Positions 12,497-24,220 of a stretch of 64,000 nucleotides of DNA are shown piece after piece (positions within the stretch are counted from its first letter, which is position 1; each line of letters opens with the position of its first letter). Under the pieces are notes generated by a model. It searched no databases and was not told the DNA's origin. It saw nothing but the letters and a program-made list of their open reading frames with translations. Source of the DNA: Dromaius novaehollandiae (lineage: Eukaryota > Chordata > Aves > Casuariiformes > Dromaiidae); NCBI RefSeq assembly GCF_036370855.1, contig NC_088102.1, forward strand, positions 18,457,001 to 18,521,000, given 5' to 3'. A program made the position numbers and the translations under genes.

Positions 12497-15400
12497 CTGG
12501 ATAAAAGACAAAAAACAGAAATACAGAAACGTTCAATTAATTTATTGCAGGCTTTCAGGGAATCACATCTGTTCCTAGCATTTCTGAATTTTTGAGATTG
12601 AAGAATTAAACTGTACCAAAGAGACAAGTCCCTCTATTCTTTCTATTTAGGCAGAATAAATTGAATACTCTGGTGCAAGAGTGCCGAGGGGAAGGCAAGG
12701 AAGGCACTGAACGTCTGCGTCTGTTTTAGACTGACTTTGTGTTAGCAAGTAGCAAGTCAAAAAAAAAAAAGAATTTTGCACTTTTTCAGTGTCTCCAAGG
12801 ATCTCAAGATTCATTTATAATGAATGAGTCATTGGATCACATAGGGTTCATATGAGGTAGAAAATATTTCTATAGCCAAAGCAGAGACATAAGCTAAGAC
12901 AGAGAGAGCTTATGTGATTTGTTTTAGGCTATGAATTTACTTTATGCAATGAAACACTGATATGAAAAGATCTGTGCTGTTTATTTAAATGTCTTGGGAA
13001 GTCTAATGAAGCAGAGGAAATGTAGTCAAGAAGCTCTACATCTTTACTGAAACTGACTTTTTTTTTTTAAGAAATAACATTGTTTACCTTTTCTAATAAA
13101 GATACTTGTTCAGTGTTGGAAGAAAGTGATTATCCAACACAACTTTGGTGCTTTACATTGCCTATATGGCACAAGACAATTTCATGGAGAGATATCTGTG
13201 CACATTCTGAACTCATTTTTGCTCTGCTCAGACTAATTAATCGTGCTGAGAAACAGAGTGTATTGGCTCAGGCAGAGTGCTGTACCTGCTCAACTGCAGT
13301 ACCAGCTAGAACACTCAGCACTGTTGACAGCATTGGTCTGTGCAGATATAGCCTCAAAGAAAGCAGAGTTGGCTGGGAACTCTTCATCATGTTAAAAGTG
13401 CACCAAGACTACGTAACAGACAGTTAAAAGCGGAGACGCTTCTGAATTACTTTAGCCCCTTGAGCATATTGATTATGACACAGTCTTTAACTACATCAAG
13501 ATATACCTTTTCCCTCCACCCAGGGGTCCTTCAATGTGGGAGATAGACAGTGCTTCCTAAACAAGCAATCAGTCAATATTTTATTTCCATTGTTCAATGC
13601 CATGTACTAAAAAAATGAATAATTCTTTAAGTTCTCCTCTGAATAGAAGTATACTAACTTCCAGAGGGATTTTCCTATACCTCTGCTGCTACACCTGAAC
13701 ATTTCATGAGCATTCTGGGGTTTTTTTCTACATCATTGATGGGCTGAAAGAGAAGAGGTGGCATTGTCTCCAAAACAAAGAACAAGACAGAGGCACAGAC
13801 ATCAAGAGCAAAGTGTCTACTACTGCTGTTGGAGGCTCTGACCCAAGATATTGACAGCCATTTTTTTTCCAGAGTAGATAGCAATATATGGCATTTTTAT
13901 GTCCAAAGTACATAAAGGCATCTGCGAGTGCTCATTAGTAGAGCAAACTAGGCTTGACAATTTCAAGCCAATTATTCATAAAATGAGGAACACTCAGTTA
14001 ATAATCAGGTGAAGAATACTGTTTGACTTGCATGACAAGAGATCCAGTCCTCCAGCATTCAACTGCCCTTATCAAGATCATCTTTTCTCTCCTGCTTCCT
14101 GCTATACTCACTTTACCCTTCCAGCTTCTGCATTAAGTGAAACTTCTACAAACAAAACTTCCTTCATGATGTTACCCTGCTTCATCACTGGGCCCACTGT
14201 GCGACTGAAAAGGGCTGGGGTCCGTGGGAAAATGGCATGTGAAAAATGTAATTAGCAACAGTGTCATAATGCATATGCAAAAGTAGTAAACTAAGGATGT
14301 ATAAGCAACCTTAATTATGATATTTCCTCACTTCTGTTTTACTTTACAAAGTTAGTATTATCTTAAAGTAACTGTAATGGATAATTAAAACAGATCACTT
14401 TTTTAAGGCAACTGAAAACAGAAGTTTTGTTATGTGGAATCACACTGTCTCACTACAGCTATGATTAAGATTAAAGCATTTCAGGCCACCATATAGGCCT
14501 GGGTCATATGAGCTGCGCTTTTTAGCAGGTTATTCCTGTCTCTGCATGACCAGCTATAGCTAGCTTCCCACACAATTGCCGAGACACTGGGATAGCAACA
14601 TTTGGTCATCATGGGTTTCACTCCAGGTTACAGGAAGAAGTTTATTTTAGCAAAGACCTGTTTTCCTTTCCTCTTCCCACAACTCATCTGTTCTGTTCAT
14701 TATCTCTGTACCCATCCTGGATCTGCAGGTCGGTTTACCAGATTTAAAGACAGACACATATCCTTCACTGTGGTGATGAAAGTCCCTATAAAAACCAATC
14801 TAGACGGTATTAGAAGAGAAAAAAAATTTGTGATGCTACTTTCTCTTGCTGGGGGAAAGAGTATAAGCCAGGAATATTTGCAAAGAAAGAAGATCACGAT
14901 CAGAGTACCCAGCAGAGAACGACTCATAGCAGGGATGTATGGTTTACTATGGCTGCCATGGTTCGCTGTCAGATATCCAAAAGTGAACTGGATAAACAAA
15001 TTCCAGTAATAATGGTAGAATTCAGGTCTAGATGTATTCCAAAGAGCTGTCTGCCTCTCTACAGCTTCTTCCATTCAATAAAGAGTAAAGGATATCTATA
15101 ATTGCTGTTTTACATAAAGAGGGAAATCCATTCCTTTCTATTAATCAGCATTTTCATCCATTTACATCAGTTAAAATAATATAATAGACAACTTGTAATT
15201 CCTAGATATTATCACTTTTTTGTAAAATAAATAATTTCTTACTGCTTCAGCGTTAGGCTAAAGGTTTTAGCCTCATCTTTTACAGTGTGCCAGAACACTC
15301 AATTTCAGCAGTATCCCTAGACCAAAATTTTGCAAGCCTTGAAGATACAGAAATGCATAAATGACCTAATTTTCTGAGTTATTAAGCACCTAGAGAGTCA

Positions 15401-17863
15401 CACGGCAGAAAGTGATGTCACTCTGTGGAAGTGCTTAGCCACTGTCATAGGGTCATCATCCAAAAAAAGAAATGGTGAGGTTACTCCATGGTGCTTTGCT
15501 AGGTATCTCTCTAGTATCCACACAGACCTAACTAAGCCCCGTAACCCCTCTGTAAGCCTTGACTGAATCAAATGTAAAACTGTTAAGAGTCTTTAAAGAT
15601 GGTCTTGGTTGCTCTACTGCCCTAGTGAAGAAGAGGGTGAGTCCATACCCAGGACATTACTTAGCACAACTAAATGTCAATTATTGTTATTTGAGCTGAA
15701 AAAGAATTAATTCTCTTTGGATATAACAGAACATCTCAGGTATGCTGTGGTGATGAGCCAAATGACAAAAGCCACTGTCAATAATTCTTAGTATGAAATG
15801 CATGTAGTCACAAAAAAGGGAGGCCGCTCAAAGCCATTTTCCAGACTGTCACCATTTGACAAACGTCAGAGCTGTGGGGTGGGAACACTTCCTGTGTGGC
15901 CACAGATCCATGTTTAGACCAGTGCCTCTTTTTCTCCTTCCCTGAACTGATTAGTCTGTTTCCTCGTTCATGGTACTTTGCTGCTGTTTCTTGGTAAATT
16001 CAGATTCATTACGACTTGTGACTCCTACCTGAGACGTTCTGGTTCTTGCCTGTCAGTCAAGCAGCAACAGTCAGGGTTTGAAAGTTTGCCTGGTAGTGAT
16101 GTATTCATCAATATAATCCTTGCTGGAAACCATCACCATGTGTAAAGAGATCGCAGGTGAGAGAATCTTGAAATTATGCAAAGAGCAAAACACTTGGCAA
16201 TGCCGTAAGAGCTACCCAGGGGAGCAAACTCAGTAAACAAAATACATTCAGTGGGTTAGAAAACACACGGTATGCACCTTAACTGAATACTCTACCTGGG
16301 CATCATGAGAGAGAGCGCTAGGAGGAAGAAAGATCTACAGTCTGGACCCTGAGTAAATCTCCTTAAAAACAAACAAAAAAAGAAAAACAGGGACACGGTG
16401 GAGCCAAGACGCAGTCTCCTGAGCAACACAAGGAGAGCAAAAGAAAAAACAGCCAGGTAAAAACATGAAAGAGCAGCTCAAACTGAGCAGGAAAAAACAT
16501 TAGGAATGCAGAAAGCAGAGCAGAACGGAAGGAAAATGCCAAAGACAGTTCTGGGACAAGGACAGCAGAAATTTTTCCATATGTCAGTGTGGAAGACGCG
16601 TAACTAAGGTGTGCGCAGCACAAGAGAAAGGGAACGAGCACAGAACTCCAGGGAGGGCAAAGGGGGAAGACACGAAGGACAGACCGCACAGACCCGAACG
16701 CTGCACAGTTCAGAGGTGTTACACGATCAGAACATTGCCGGTCTACTCATGAGGCCAAAAATGCATCCCCACGGCAATAAATTAGTGTTCACATAATATG
16801 TAATAGCAATGTCATCTGTCACTGTAAGCAATGGGTTAACCCTACAGGAAAAAAACAAGTATTCTTTGCACTAGCCCAATCCAGCACAGGCTTATATAAA
16901 CACAAGGGCTCTTCTCAGCGACCTGAAAAAATCAACAGATCATAACCAAGAGGACAGCGAGTTTCTGTATCTGGGGTGTCAGATCACATCACACATCAAC
17001 CCAAACCGCTGCCCGGGCGCTGCCGGGCTCGCTCCCGGGACAGCGCACGAGGGGAGACGGCGGCGAGGCAGGGGTGACGAGCCCGCCCGCCCCGCTGTTT
17101 TCCTGCAGGCCTCCCACCGGGGCTGGTGCAGACGCACCATTTGCTGTCACTAGTAACAACAGCGGAGCGCGGCGAGGAGCGGCTGGCGCCCCGGCCACCA
17201 TGTCAGCTGACGGCGCTCGCGTCCCACCTCGACAACATGGTGGTCAACGCGCCGGCGAGCGGGGCGCGGGCGCGGGCGGCCCAGGCGCAGCCTCGGGGCC
17301 GGCAGCCGGCGCGGCACAGCCAAACCGCCCTGTATTCACCCAAAACCTGAACGGCACGAGCGAGAATGACGCCACCTCTCCCCTCCCCGGCGCCTCACGG
17401 CGAAGCCACCTTCAAGACCGCAGCGCACGGGGCCCCTCCTGTCCTCACCGGAGGATGCCCGGCTCCTCGGTGGGGACGGGGCAAGGCATGGCCCCCGCCG
17501 GGCCCCTCGCTTCCTCCCCTCCACCCGCCGCGCTCGGGCTGCACAAACATGTTGCCTCCTCCGCCACGCAGCGCAGAAATGTCACCGCGGAGCGGGCGGC
17601 CGGAGGCTTTCGGGGCTGCCCGCAGCGAGCGAAACAGCGGCGGCTAGGAAGGAAAAAGCGCGGAGGCCGGCAGCCCCCCACCGCCCCGCGGCAGCCACCG
17701 CTCGCGCCCGCTCCCGCGGAGCCCGGGCAGCGTTACCGCCGGGGCCACCCGCAGCGCGGCGACCGCAGCGCGCTCGGCCCCGCGCAGGGGAGGGAGGCGC
17801 CCCCCGCCCCCCGCCCGCCGCTCCCCGCCGCAGCGGGCGCCCCCGGCCGCCCCCGCCACTCAC
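12497..17863 (-). other. UNC79 intron 1 (within the coding region)
   Basis: A 5,367-bp intron with GTGAGTG donor inside the CpG island (17857-17863) and AG acceptor at 12497-12498. The part from about 12.5 to 16.3 kb is ordinary AT-rich sequence. From 16370 to 16700 the plus strand is strongly purine-rich, and from about 16985 the intron enters the CpG island. Open frames at 13080-13427, 14602-15009 and 14700-15074 are not recognisable proteins. Confidence 0.88.
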
Positions 17864-17885
17864 ACTGCTCTGCCTTGGTGGACAT
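17864..17885 (-). CDS. UNC79: UNC79 coding exon 1 (start codon, residues 1-7)
   Basis: The 22-nt coding segment reads MSTKAEQ plus one base of codon 8, followed by the donor GTGAGTG. It is the known N-terminus of vertebrate UNC79 and splices in phase to exon 2 (Gln7-Phe8-Ala9). The start is supported by an in-frame TGA 22-24 bases upstream (17907-17909) and by an A at position -3. The 5'UTR continues to the right into the GC-box cluster. The exon is too short to be seen as an open frame on its own and was found by working back from exon 2. Confidence 0.95.
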
Positions 17886-17960
17886 GCTGCTGCCCGCGCG
17901 GCCGCCTCAGCCGCCAAGGAGCGGCTCCCCGCGGCCGCAGCGGAGGTGGAGGCGGTGCCG

Positions 17961-17983
17961 TCCCCGCCCCGCCCCGCCCCGCC
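17961..17983. promoter_or_regulatory. GC-box (Sp1-type) cluster upstream of UNC79
   Basis: Three consecutive ccccgcc units form overlapping Sp/KLF-family GC boxes about 75-100 bp upstream of the UNC79 start codon. No TATA box is seen nearby. This fits a dispersed CpG-island promoter. Binding itself is inferred. Confidence 0.6.
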
Positions 17984-18590
17984 TCGGCGCCGCGCTGGGG
18001 GCCGCTGCCGCAGGGCTGCGGGCCGGGGAGCGGCGGGCGCGGGGCGCGGCCGAGGCAGGGCCGGAGGCGGGAGCGGGCTGTTAAAGGGAAAGTGCGCGGC
18101 GGTGCCGCGGGAACATGGGCGCCGAGGGGCGGTGCAGCGCGGCCGCGGGGGCGGAACGGCTGCGTGAGGGGACGCGTGCGGCTGCCCGGGGGCTGTGAGG
18201 GCCGGAGGGCGGCGGCGGCCGCGCCCCTCCACACGGGCCGGGGGTATCGAAGGAGGTTGCCGAGGCGGCGGCGTTATCTGCCGGTAAGCGCGGCCGCAGC
18301 TCCCGCCGCAGCACGGTCAGATGCGGCGGTGCCTGTGCCGAAGGGGCCGCCCCGCCCGGAGGCCGTGGCGGTGCCCCCGGAAGGTGGCAGTGCCCCGGGC
18401 TGGCAGGGCGTTGGGGGGCGCTGCTTGCGAGGTCGGCGGCGGCCTCCCCGAGTGGGGTTTGCAGCGAGCGTCGCCGTCGCCGCCAGAGCAGGTCCTTGCC
18501 CCCCAGCTCCCACAGCCCTGCCGTGACCTGCTGCTCCGAGCTAGAGCTTCAGGGAGGCCAGAGGGAGGGCACTGAGGCCGGCCGTGGCTG

Positions 18591-21500
18591 ACAGCAGTAC
18601 TGTGAGGGAATTATTCGTGAGGGTGTCTGCTTAAGGCACAAATTTTGTTTCCCTGGCTACTTCTCCTCGCCTTGACACCCTCCGGCTTTCATGTCTGCCT
18701 CAGCAGGGCACACGGTGATGTGCATCTGCTCATTTTCCCCATTTGTTTCCTCAGCGCTCCGAGGACATTGGGGATGGATGGTCATGCCGCTGACTTCCCT
18801 GCCCCAAAGAGGTGAGGGCTGAACTCAGACCTCTGAACCTGTCGCCTCTCCATCACTAGTTCCCAGCTATAGGTGCTGCCCCAAGCTCCATCAGCACAGG
18901 ATGATGGTTGGGTGGAAGGACCAGCCATGGTGGGAGCACTAGGCTCTTTGTGAGGAGCCCACATCGAGACAACCTCCAGGTCTGTGAGTGCGCCAAGGAC
19001 CCGCAGAGGCCCCAGGAATTAATCATGCCATGAAGAAGGAGGCAGGATCTCCTTCCTTATCCCGCAAGTGGAGCTAGTGTTATAACAAAAGGAGGGAGAA
19101 AGGATAACAGGTACCCTGAGGCAGATACCTTCAGCACTGTGCAGCCCACTAGTCCAAAGGAGCATGAGGAAGCTCAGAATGTGTGGCCTGCAATATGGGC
19201 ATACCTGTGCTTTCTAACCTAAGGTACTGAAAGAACCGATAGCCCAAGGTCTGTCGCATGGCCCTTCCAGATTCACATGGAGACAGAAATTTCTTTGCTC
19301 CTGAACATTCAGGAGGACCCTAATAACAGCTATAGACTCCTGCCATGCGAAAACATCATTAGAAAGCTTAAAGATATAACATTTTTAGAAATATTGAAAG
19401 CGTGAAGAAAAACCTTTTTTTTCTCTTTTCCAAAGAAAAAGTGAGGGAAATTGAAATAATACACATTTTCTAAAAGTGAGAAATATATATAGTTTATGGA
19501 GCACATGGACCCATGTTCATTCCACTTCAGTTTAGACACATTACTGTAATACTCAAACTGAGAACCCTGTGATCCGTGAGCACATCCAGTGGTGTAGCTC
19601 CAGAAAGTCATTCAGGCCGTCCAAGGTCTGAGTTGCCTTCCGAAGGTACCTATTCTTTCCATCAATTGCAGAGGGATTCTGTGTTTTACAGTACCCTGCC
19701 TTAAGGCTACCGGCGCCTGAGGGCAGGTAGAGGGAATCTGCACCTTGACAAGTAATATAAGACACGTAAGTAGGTGTTCTTTTCTCTTAAATAGAAACAT
19801 ATATGTATATGCAAACATCCGTACAGTATATCACCACATGAGGTTTTACAGAGGGAGATGTGTACATACTAAGATATTTATATATTGACATGTATCTATA
19901 GTGGAAAGAGAAGAGAGATTTAAATATTGAAAACAGAAGGAGCAGAATACTCTTGTGGAAACAGAAAGGGAAGTGGTACTCATTGTGCACAGACAGAATG
20001 TATAAATAGAGCCTTAATGCTTTTCAGTTATAAAAGAAATTCACATTACTAAAGAAAGAATTTAAAAAAGACAAATAGGCCACCTCTGTATTGGTTTTAA
20101 TTTACTTAACACTATTTCAGTGAAAACCAATGTAAATATTTTCTACAGCATATAGGAACTGTGTATTTCCTAATATTACAAATCTTGAAACAAAGTAGCT
20201 TTATCTGAAGTACTGAAGTTGTTATTACTAACTGAAAGCATTCAAAAAGAAGTGCAGTAATAATATAATTTAAATCATTATTCTTCTGTTCATTCCAAGA
20301 GAAATTTTTTGCGAATGTATGTCTCGTCAGTTCCCCAGCTTTCTCATTTTTCTGTATCAGGTCTCAGAAATTAACAGCTAGCTTTTCTGAAACTCTCCAA
20401 ATTTCTTTCATTTTTTTCAGATCCTCACACCTCTGAGAAAGATATGTGGAGGCAGCAGGATTCCATCAGCCAGGGCATGGGAGAGTTGATAGATACAAAG
20501 CCAGTTAGAGTATATTCTCTCTTCTCAGAGAGCTGGGCTGCCTAAGATGAGTAGGCCTGCAGTAGGCAAAGAGGACAGTGCAATGGAGGTGGAGAGAAGT
20601 AGGTACATTTTCTTATTCATCATGCGAGGCAATGCATCCAAATTACTGCTGCCCAGATTTGAGGATGATGCACATTCTATGACAGGAACTGCAGTGAAGG
20701 GGCAGACGCTTTTCACTGGCATTTAACTGGTTGGCTTTTTTCTCAGAGCAATCTTCTAAAAATACTGAATGTGCAATGTTTTTTCAACACCACTTAATTA
20801 GTTCCAAAACAGAGCTCTTAATCTATTTCCCTTGAGGCCATCACAGCCTTCATGTAGTTCTTTCCACACTCCCTTCTATTTGCAAACCCCAAAGAGGGAG
20901 AGGAGCCAGTATAAACTACTACCACTGGCTAGTATGAACAAGCTGCAGTGACTATAATGGGACTGATTAGCAGCTGAAAGACATCGCTTAACTGGGAGAA
21001 GAGTTGCCTCCATTTTCTTCAGTAGTACTTCACAAAAGCAAAGAGCAGTTGGCCTGTCCTATATGTGGCTTGCTCCTTCCTGTTGAGCTCTCTGCAAGAT
21101 CCTGCAGATTGCTACCTGAACAAGGTGAGGCAGAAACTTCTTACGCTTATATTCACTCTCTTATTGGAAACTGATTTTTGATATCTGATCCAACCTCTGC
21201 CAAAGTCAATGAAAGCCTTTCTGTTTATTTTGATCAAGTGTCCAGGAAGGCCACATGGTGCTACAAGCCCTTCCAACCCTAGGCCTCACAGCACAGGACA
21301 TAAGTGGTGAAAATATAGACAGATGGCTTGCAGACCTCCTTGAAACAGGCTACTGAAGACAGTTTTCATCTTTATCATGAGTTTCTGTCTGTTGATGCAG
21401 CAAATCATGCTTAACTGCTTTGTTCCTCATTAGGGAACAGTAGGGAACTAGCAGCACTGAGAAAAACTGAAGTCCCATATGTATCTTTTAAAATATACCA

Positions 21501-22215
21501 CGCATTCACGTACTGTAGTAGTGAGTCTATTAAAAACACTCAAGTTGATGAAGCAATATGCTGGAAAATATGAATTCCATTTATCATGTAAAATTTCATC
21601 TTTGGTTTAAATGCCTGAAAATTGCAGCTATGCCTACATTTACTGAACAAGGTCCTATACAGTTCAGCATGTAATTCAGGTATATATGGAAACCAAATTA
21701 TTGCTTATGAGTCTTTATAACATGCCTAAGCAATGCCTAAGCCCTGCATAAATCCTGATCGAACTTTTCTGTTATTGGGTCAAACTCTTTGATAGATTGC
21801 CTAGTTTATTAATATAAGTATAGACTGCCATGTTTTAACTTGTGAAGAAATGCCAAGAAGCAGCAAATGCAGGAAAACGGTACTCTGGGAATTAATTTCT
21901 CAAGTCTCTGTGCTGAATAGAAGTCACCATTTCTCAGCAAGATCCTCATGGGTTTGTCTAATAAAATGCATACAGTGCTTCACTGGAAACATTTTTAAGC
22001 AGCTGAGATTTATGTCTATGTGCCTTTTACTTCTGCATGCACTCAGTTAAGAGCACACATAAAAGCTGCAGGCTCTGAAAGTCCACAAGTCATTAGTGCA
22101 AGAACATATTTTCAACAATAAATGAACAGGGAATGGAACACATACATACAAACTGATGAAAAACAAAAAAGACAAGTTGTACTTTTCTGAGCTGATGAGT
22201 GGGAATTTTGCAAAA
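18591..22215. other. Intergenic sequence, no gene supported
   Basis: The GC content falls to background here. I see no coding exon, RNA gene or recognisable transposon. Short open frames such as 19330-19611, 20525-20722 and 21850-22050 lack family resemblance. Confidence 0.6.
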
Positions 22216-24220
22216 TTACAGAATCACTGAGGTTGGAAGGGACCTCTGGAGATTGCATAACCCAACTCCCCTGCTCAGAGCAGGAACAACTAGAGTAGGT
22301 TGCTCAGTGCTGTCTCCGGTTGGGTTTTGACTATCTCCAACAATGGAGACTCCACAGCTTCTCTGCCAACCTGTTCCAGTGTTTGACTACCCTCACACTA
22401 AAAAAAATTTCTTATGTTTAAATGGAATTTCCTGTGTCCCAGTTTGTACCCATTGCCTATCATCCTGTCACTAGGCACCACTGAGAAGAGTTTCGGTCCG
22501 TCTTCTTCCTCTCTCCCGTCAGGTATTTATACACATTGATAAGATCCCCCCTGAGCCTTCTCTGCTCCAGGCTAAACAGTACCAGCTCTCTCAGCCTCTC
22601 CTCAAATGTCAGATACTACCAGCTCTTAATCATCTCCATGGCCCTTTGCTGGACTCGCTCCAGTATGTCCGTATCTTTCTTGTACTGGGGAGGCCAGCAC
22701 AGGACACAGCAATCCAAACATGGTCTCAACAGTGCAGAACTGCTAGCAATGCTCTTCCCAGTACAGACCAGGGATGCTGTTGGCCTTCTTTGCCCCAAGG
22801 GCACATTATTTGCTGATGTTCAGTTTGCTGTCCCCCAGGTCCTTCTCTGCAAAGCTGCTTCTCGGCTGGTCAGCCACCAGTCTGTATTGGTGCATGGAAT
22901 TATTCTTCCTGAGTTGCAGGACTTTGCATTTCCCTAGGAGGTTCCTCTCTGCCCATTTTTCCAGTCTGTCAGATTCCCACTGAATGGCAGCACAACCCTC
23001 TGGTGTATCAACTACGCCTCCCACTTTCATATTGTTTGCAAACTTGCTGAGGGGGCACTCTGTCCCATCATCTAGGTCATAAATGAAGGTATTAAGCAGT
23101 ATTGTCCCCAATATCAATCCCTGGAGTGCACCGCTAGCAACTGGCTTGCAGCTGGATTTTATACCACTGATCACAACCCTTTGAGCTCAGCAGTTCAGCC
23201 AGTTTTTAATCCACCTCAACTGTCCATTTATCTAGTTTGTACTTCAGCAGTTTGTCTATGAGAATATTATGGAAGATGGTGTCTAAAGTCTTGCTGAAGC
23301 AGGATAAACAACATCCACTGCCCTCCCCTCTTCCACCAAGCCAGTCATCTCATCGTAGAAGGCTATCAGGTTGGTCAGGCATGATTTCCTCTTTACGAAT
23401 CCGTGATAACTACTTCCAATCACCTTCTTGTCCTTAATATGTTTGAAAATGGATTTCCAGGATTATTTGCTCCCTCACCTACCCAGGGATCCAGGTGAGA
23501 GTGATTGGCCTGTAGGTCCCGGGATTTTCCTGCTTGCCCTTCTTGAAGATAGCAGTGACATTTGCTTTCTTCCAGTCATAGTAAGGAGGTTCCTCTCCTG
23601 ATCACCTTGACCTTTTAAAGATAATCAAGAGTGGCCTCGCAGTGACATCGGCCAGCTCCCTCAGCACTCATGGATGCATCCCATCAGGTCCCATAGACTT
23701 GTGTATGTCCAGTTTGCTTAAATGTTCCCAAACCTGATCCTTCTGCACCAAGGGTAAGTCTTCCTTGATCTAGACTTTCCCACTGGCCTCAGGGGCCTGG
23801 GATTCCTGAAGGCAAGTCTTACCAGTAAAGACCAAAGCGAGGAAGGCATTGAGTACTTTGGCCTTTTCTATGTCCTTTGTCACCAGCCCCTGCCCCAATC
23901 AGCAGTGGGCCCCCATGTTCCATAGTCTTAATTTTTTCTGCTCACGTACCCTTAGAAGCCTTTCTCGTTGCCCTTCACATCCCTCACCACATTCAACTCC
24001 AGGTGGGCTTTGGCTTTTCTAACCCCATCTCTTTACGTTTGGACAGTGCCTCTGTATTTCTGGATCACCTGCCCCTGATTCCACCTCTTGTATGCTTCCT
24101 TTTTATGCCTGAGTTTTGTCAGGACTCCTTGTTTATCCATGCAAGCCTCCTGCTGCCTTTGCTTGACTTCCCACATGGCAGGATGGACCGTTCTTGAGCT
24201 TGGATTTCTGGATATTAAGA
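22216..24220 (-). mobile_element. CR1 LINE, 5'-truncated, degenerate ORF2
   Basis: The minus-strand 3' tail is at the left (ttacagaatcactgaggttgg). Reading leftward from 24220, the minus strand gives recognisable CR1 ORF2 pieces: a Lys-rich stretch before the RT (KKEAY-like, near 24090), EKAKVLNAF with FTGKTCLQESQAPEASGK (near 23790-23870), DIHKSMGPDGMHP (near 23690), NPGTYRPITLTWIPG (near 23490), DLDDGTECPLSKFANN (about 23030-23080), and YKKDTDILERVQQRAMEM (near 22640). The catalytic FADD box reads FANN at 23031-23042. Frameshifts and stops break the frame, so the copy is dead. The element is about 2.0 kb of a full length near 4.5 kb and lacks ORF1 and most of the endonuclease. Confidence 0.92.

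Larger units (their letters stand above)
1..17990 (-). other. UNC79: UNC79 gene, 5' portion (gene span, continues off the left edge)
   Basis: This entry gives the extent of the minus-strand gene whose coding exons are listed separately. UNC79 is a very large neuronal protein that, with UNC80 and FAM155, forms the accessory assembly of the sodium-leak channel NALCN and helps set resting membrane excitability (established knowledge). The four exons seen here join with phases 1, 2, 1, 1 and no internal stop. They give residues 1-206 of a protein usually near 2,600 residues, so about 8% of the CDS is present. Introns are 5,367, 5,901 and 3,439 bp, then a partial one of at least 2,559 bp. The right boundary is approximate because the transcription start was not determined. 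Longer isoforms starting further right cannot be excluded. Confidence 0.93.
16985..18590. promoter_or_regulatory. CpG island over the UNC79 start
   Basis: Base composition changes abruptly from AT-rich to GC-rich with dense CpG dinucleotides between about 16985 and 18590. The UNC79 start codon lies in the middle. Long open frames on both strands here (for example 17074-18084 plus and 17582-18232 minus) are a by-product of stop-poor GC-rich sequence. The island extends about 700 bp upstream of the start codon, where a consensus plus-strand splice donor also occurs (18284). Confidence 0.9.

Noticed and set aside
14602..15074. Overlapping frames of 135 (plus) and 124 (minus) codons
   Set aside because: No family resemblance, inside UNC79 intron 1, and antisense to each other. 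Hydrophobicity alone is not evidence.
16363..16689. Hydrophobic 108-codon minus-strand frame, possible membrane protein
   Set aside because: It is the translation of a purine-rich plus strand, which automatically gives Leu/Phe/Ser-rich minus frames.
17074..18526. Long frames in the left CpG island (17074-18084 plus, 17582-18232 minus, 18092-18526 plus)
   Set aside because: Same CpG-island effect. The real coding content here is the 22-nt UNC79 exon on the minus strand.
22536..23174. Separate small proteins at 22536-22937, 22616-22804 and 22806-23174
   Set aside because: The minus-strand frames are pieces of CR1 ORF2, and the plus-strand one is antisense to it.
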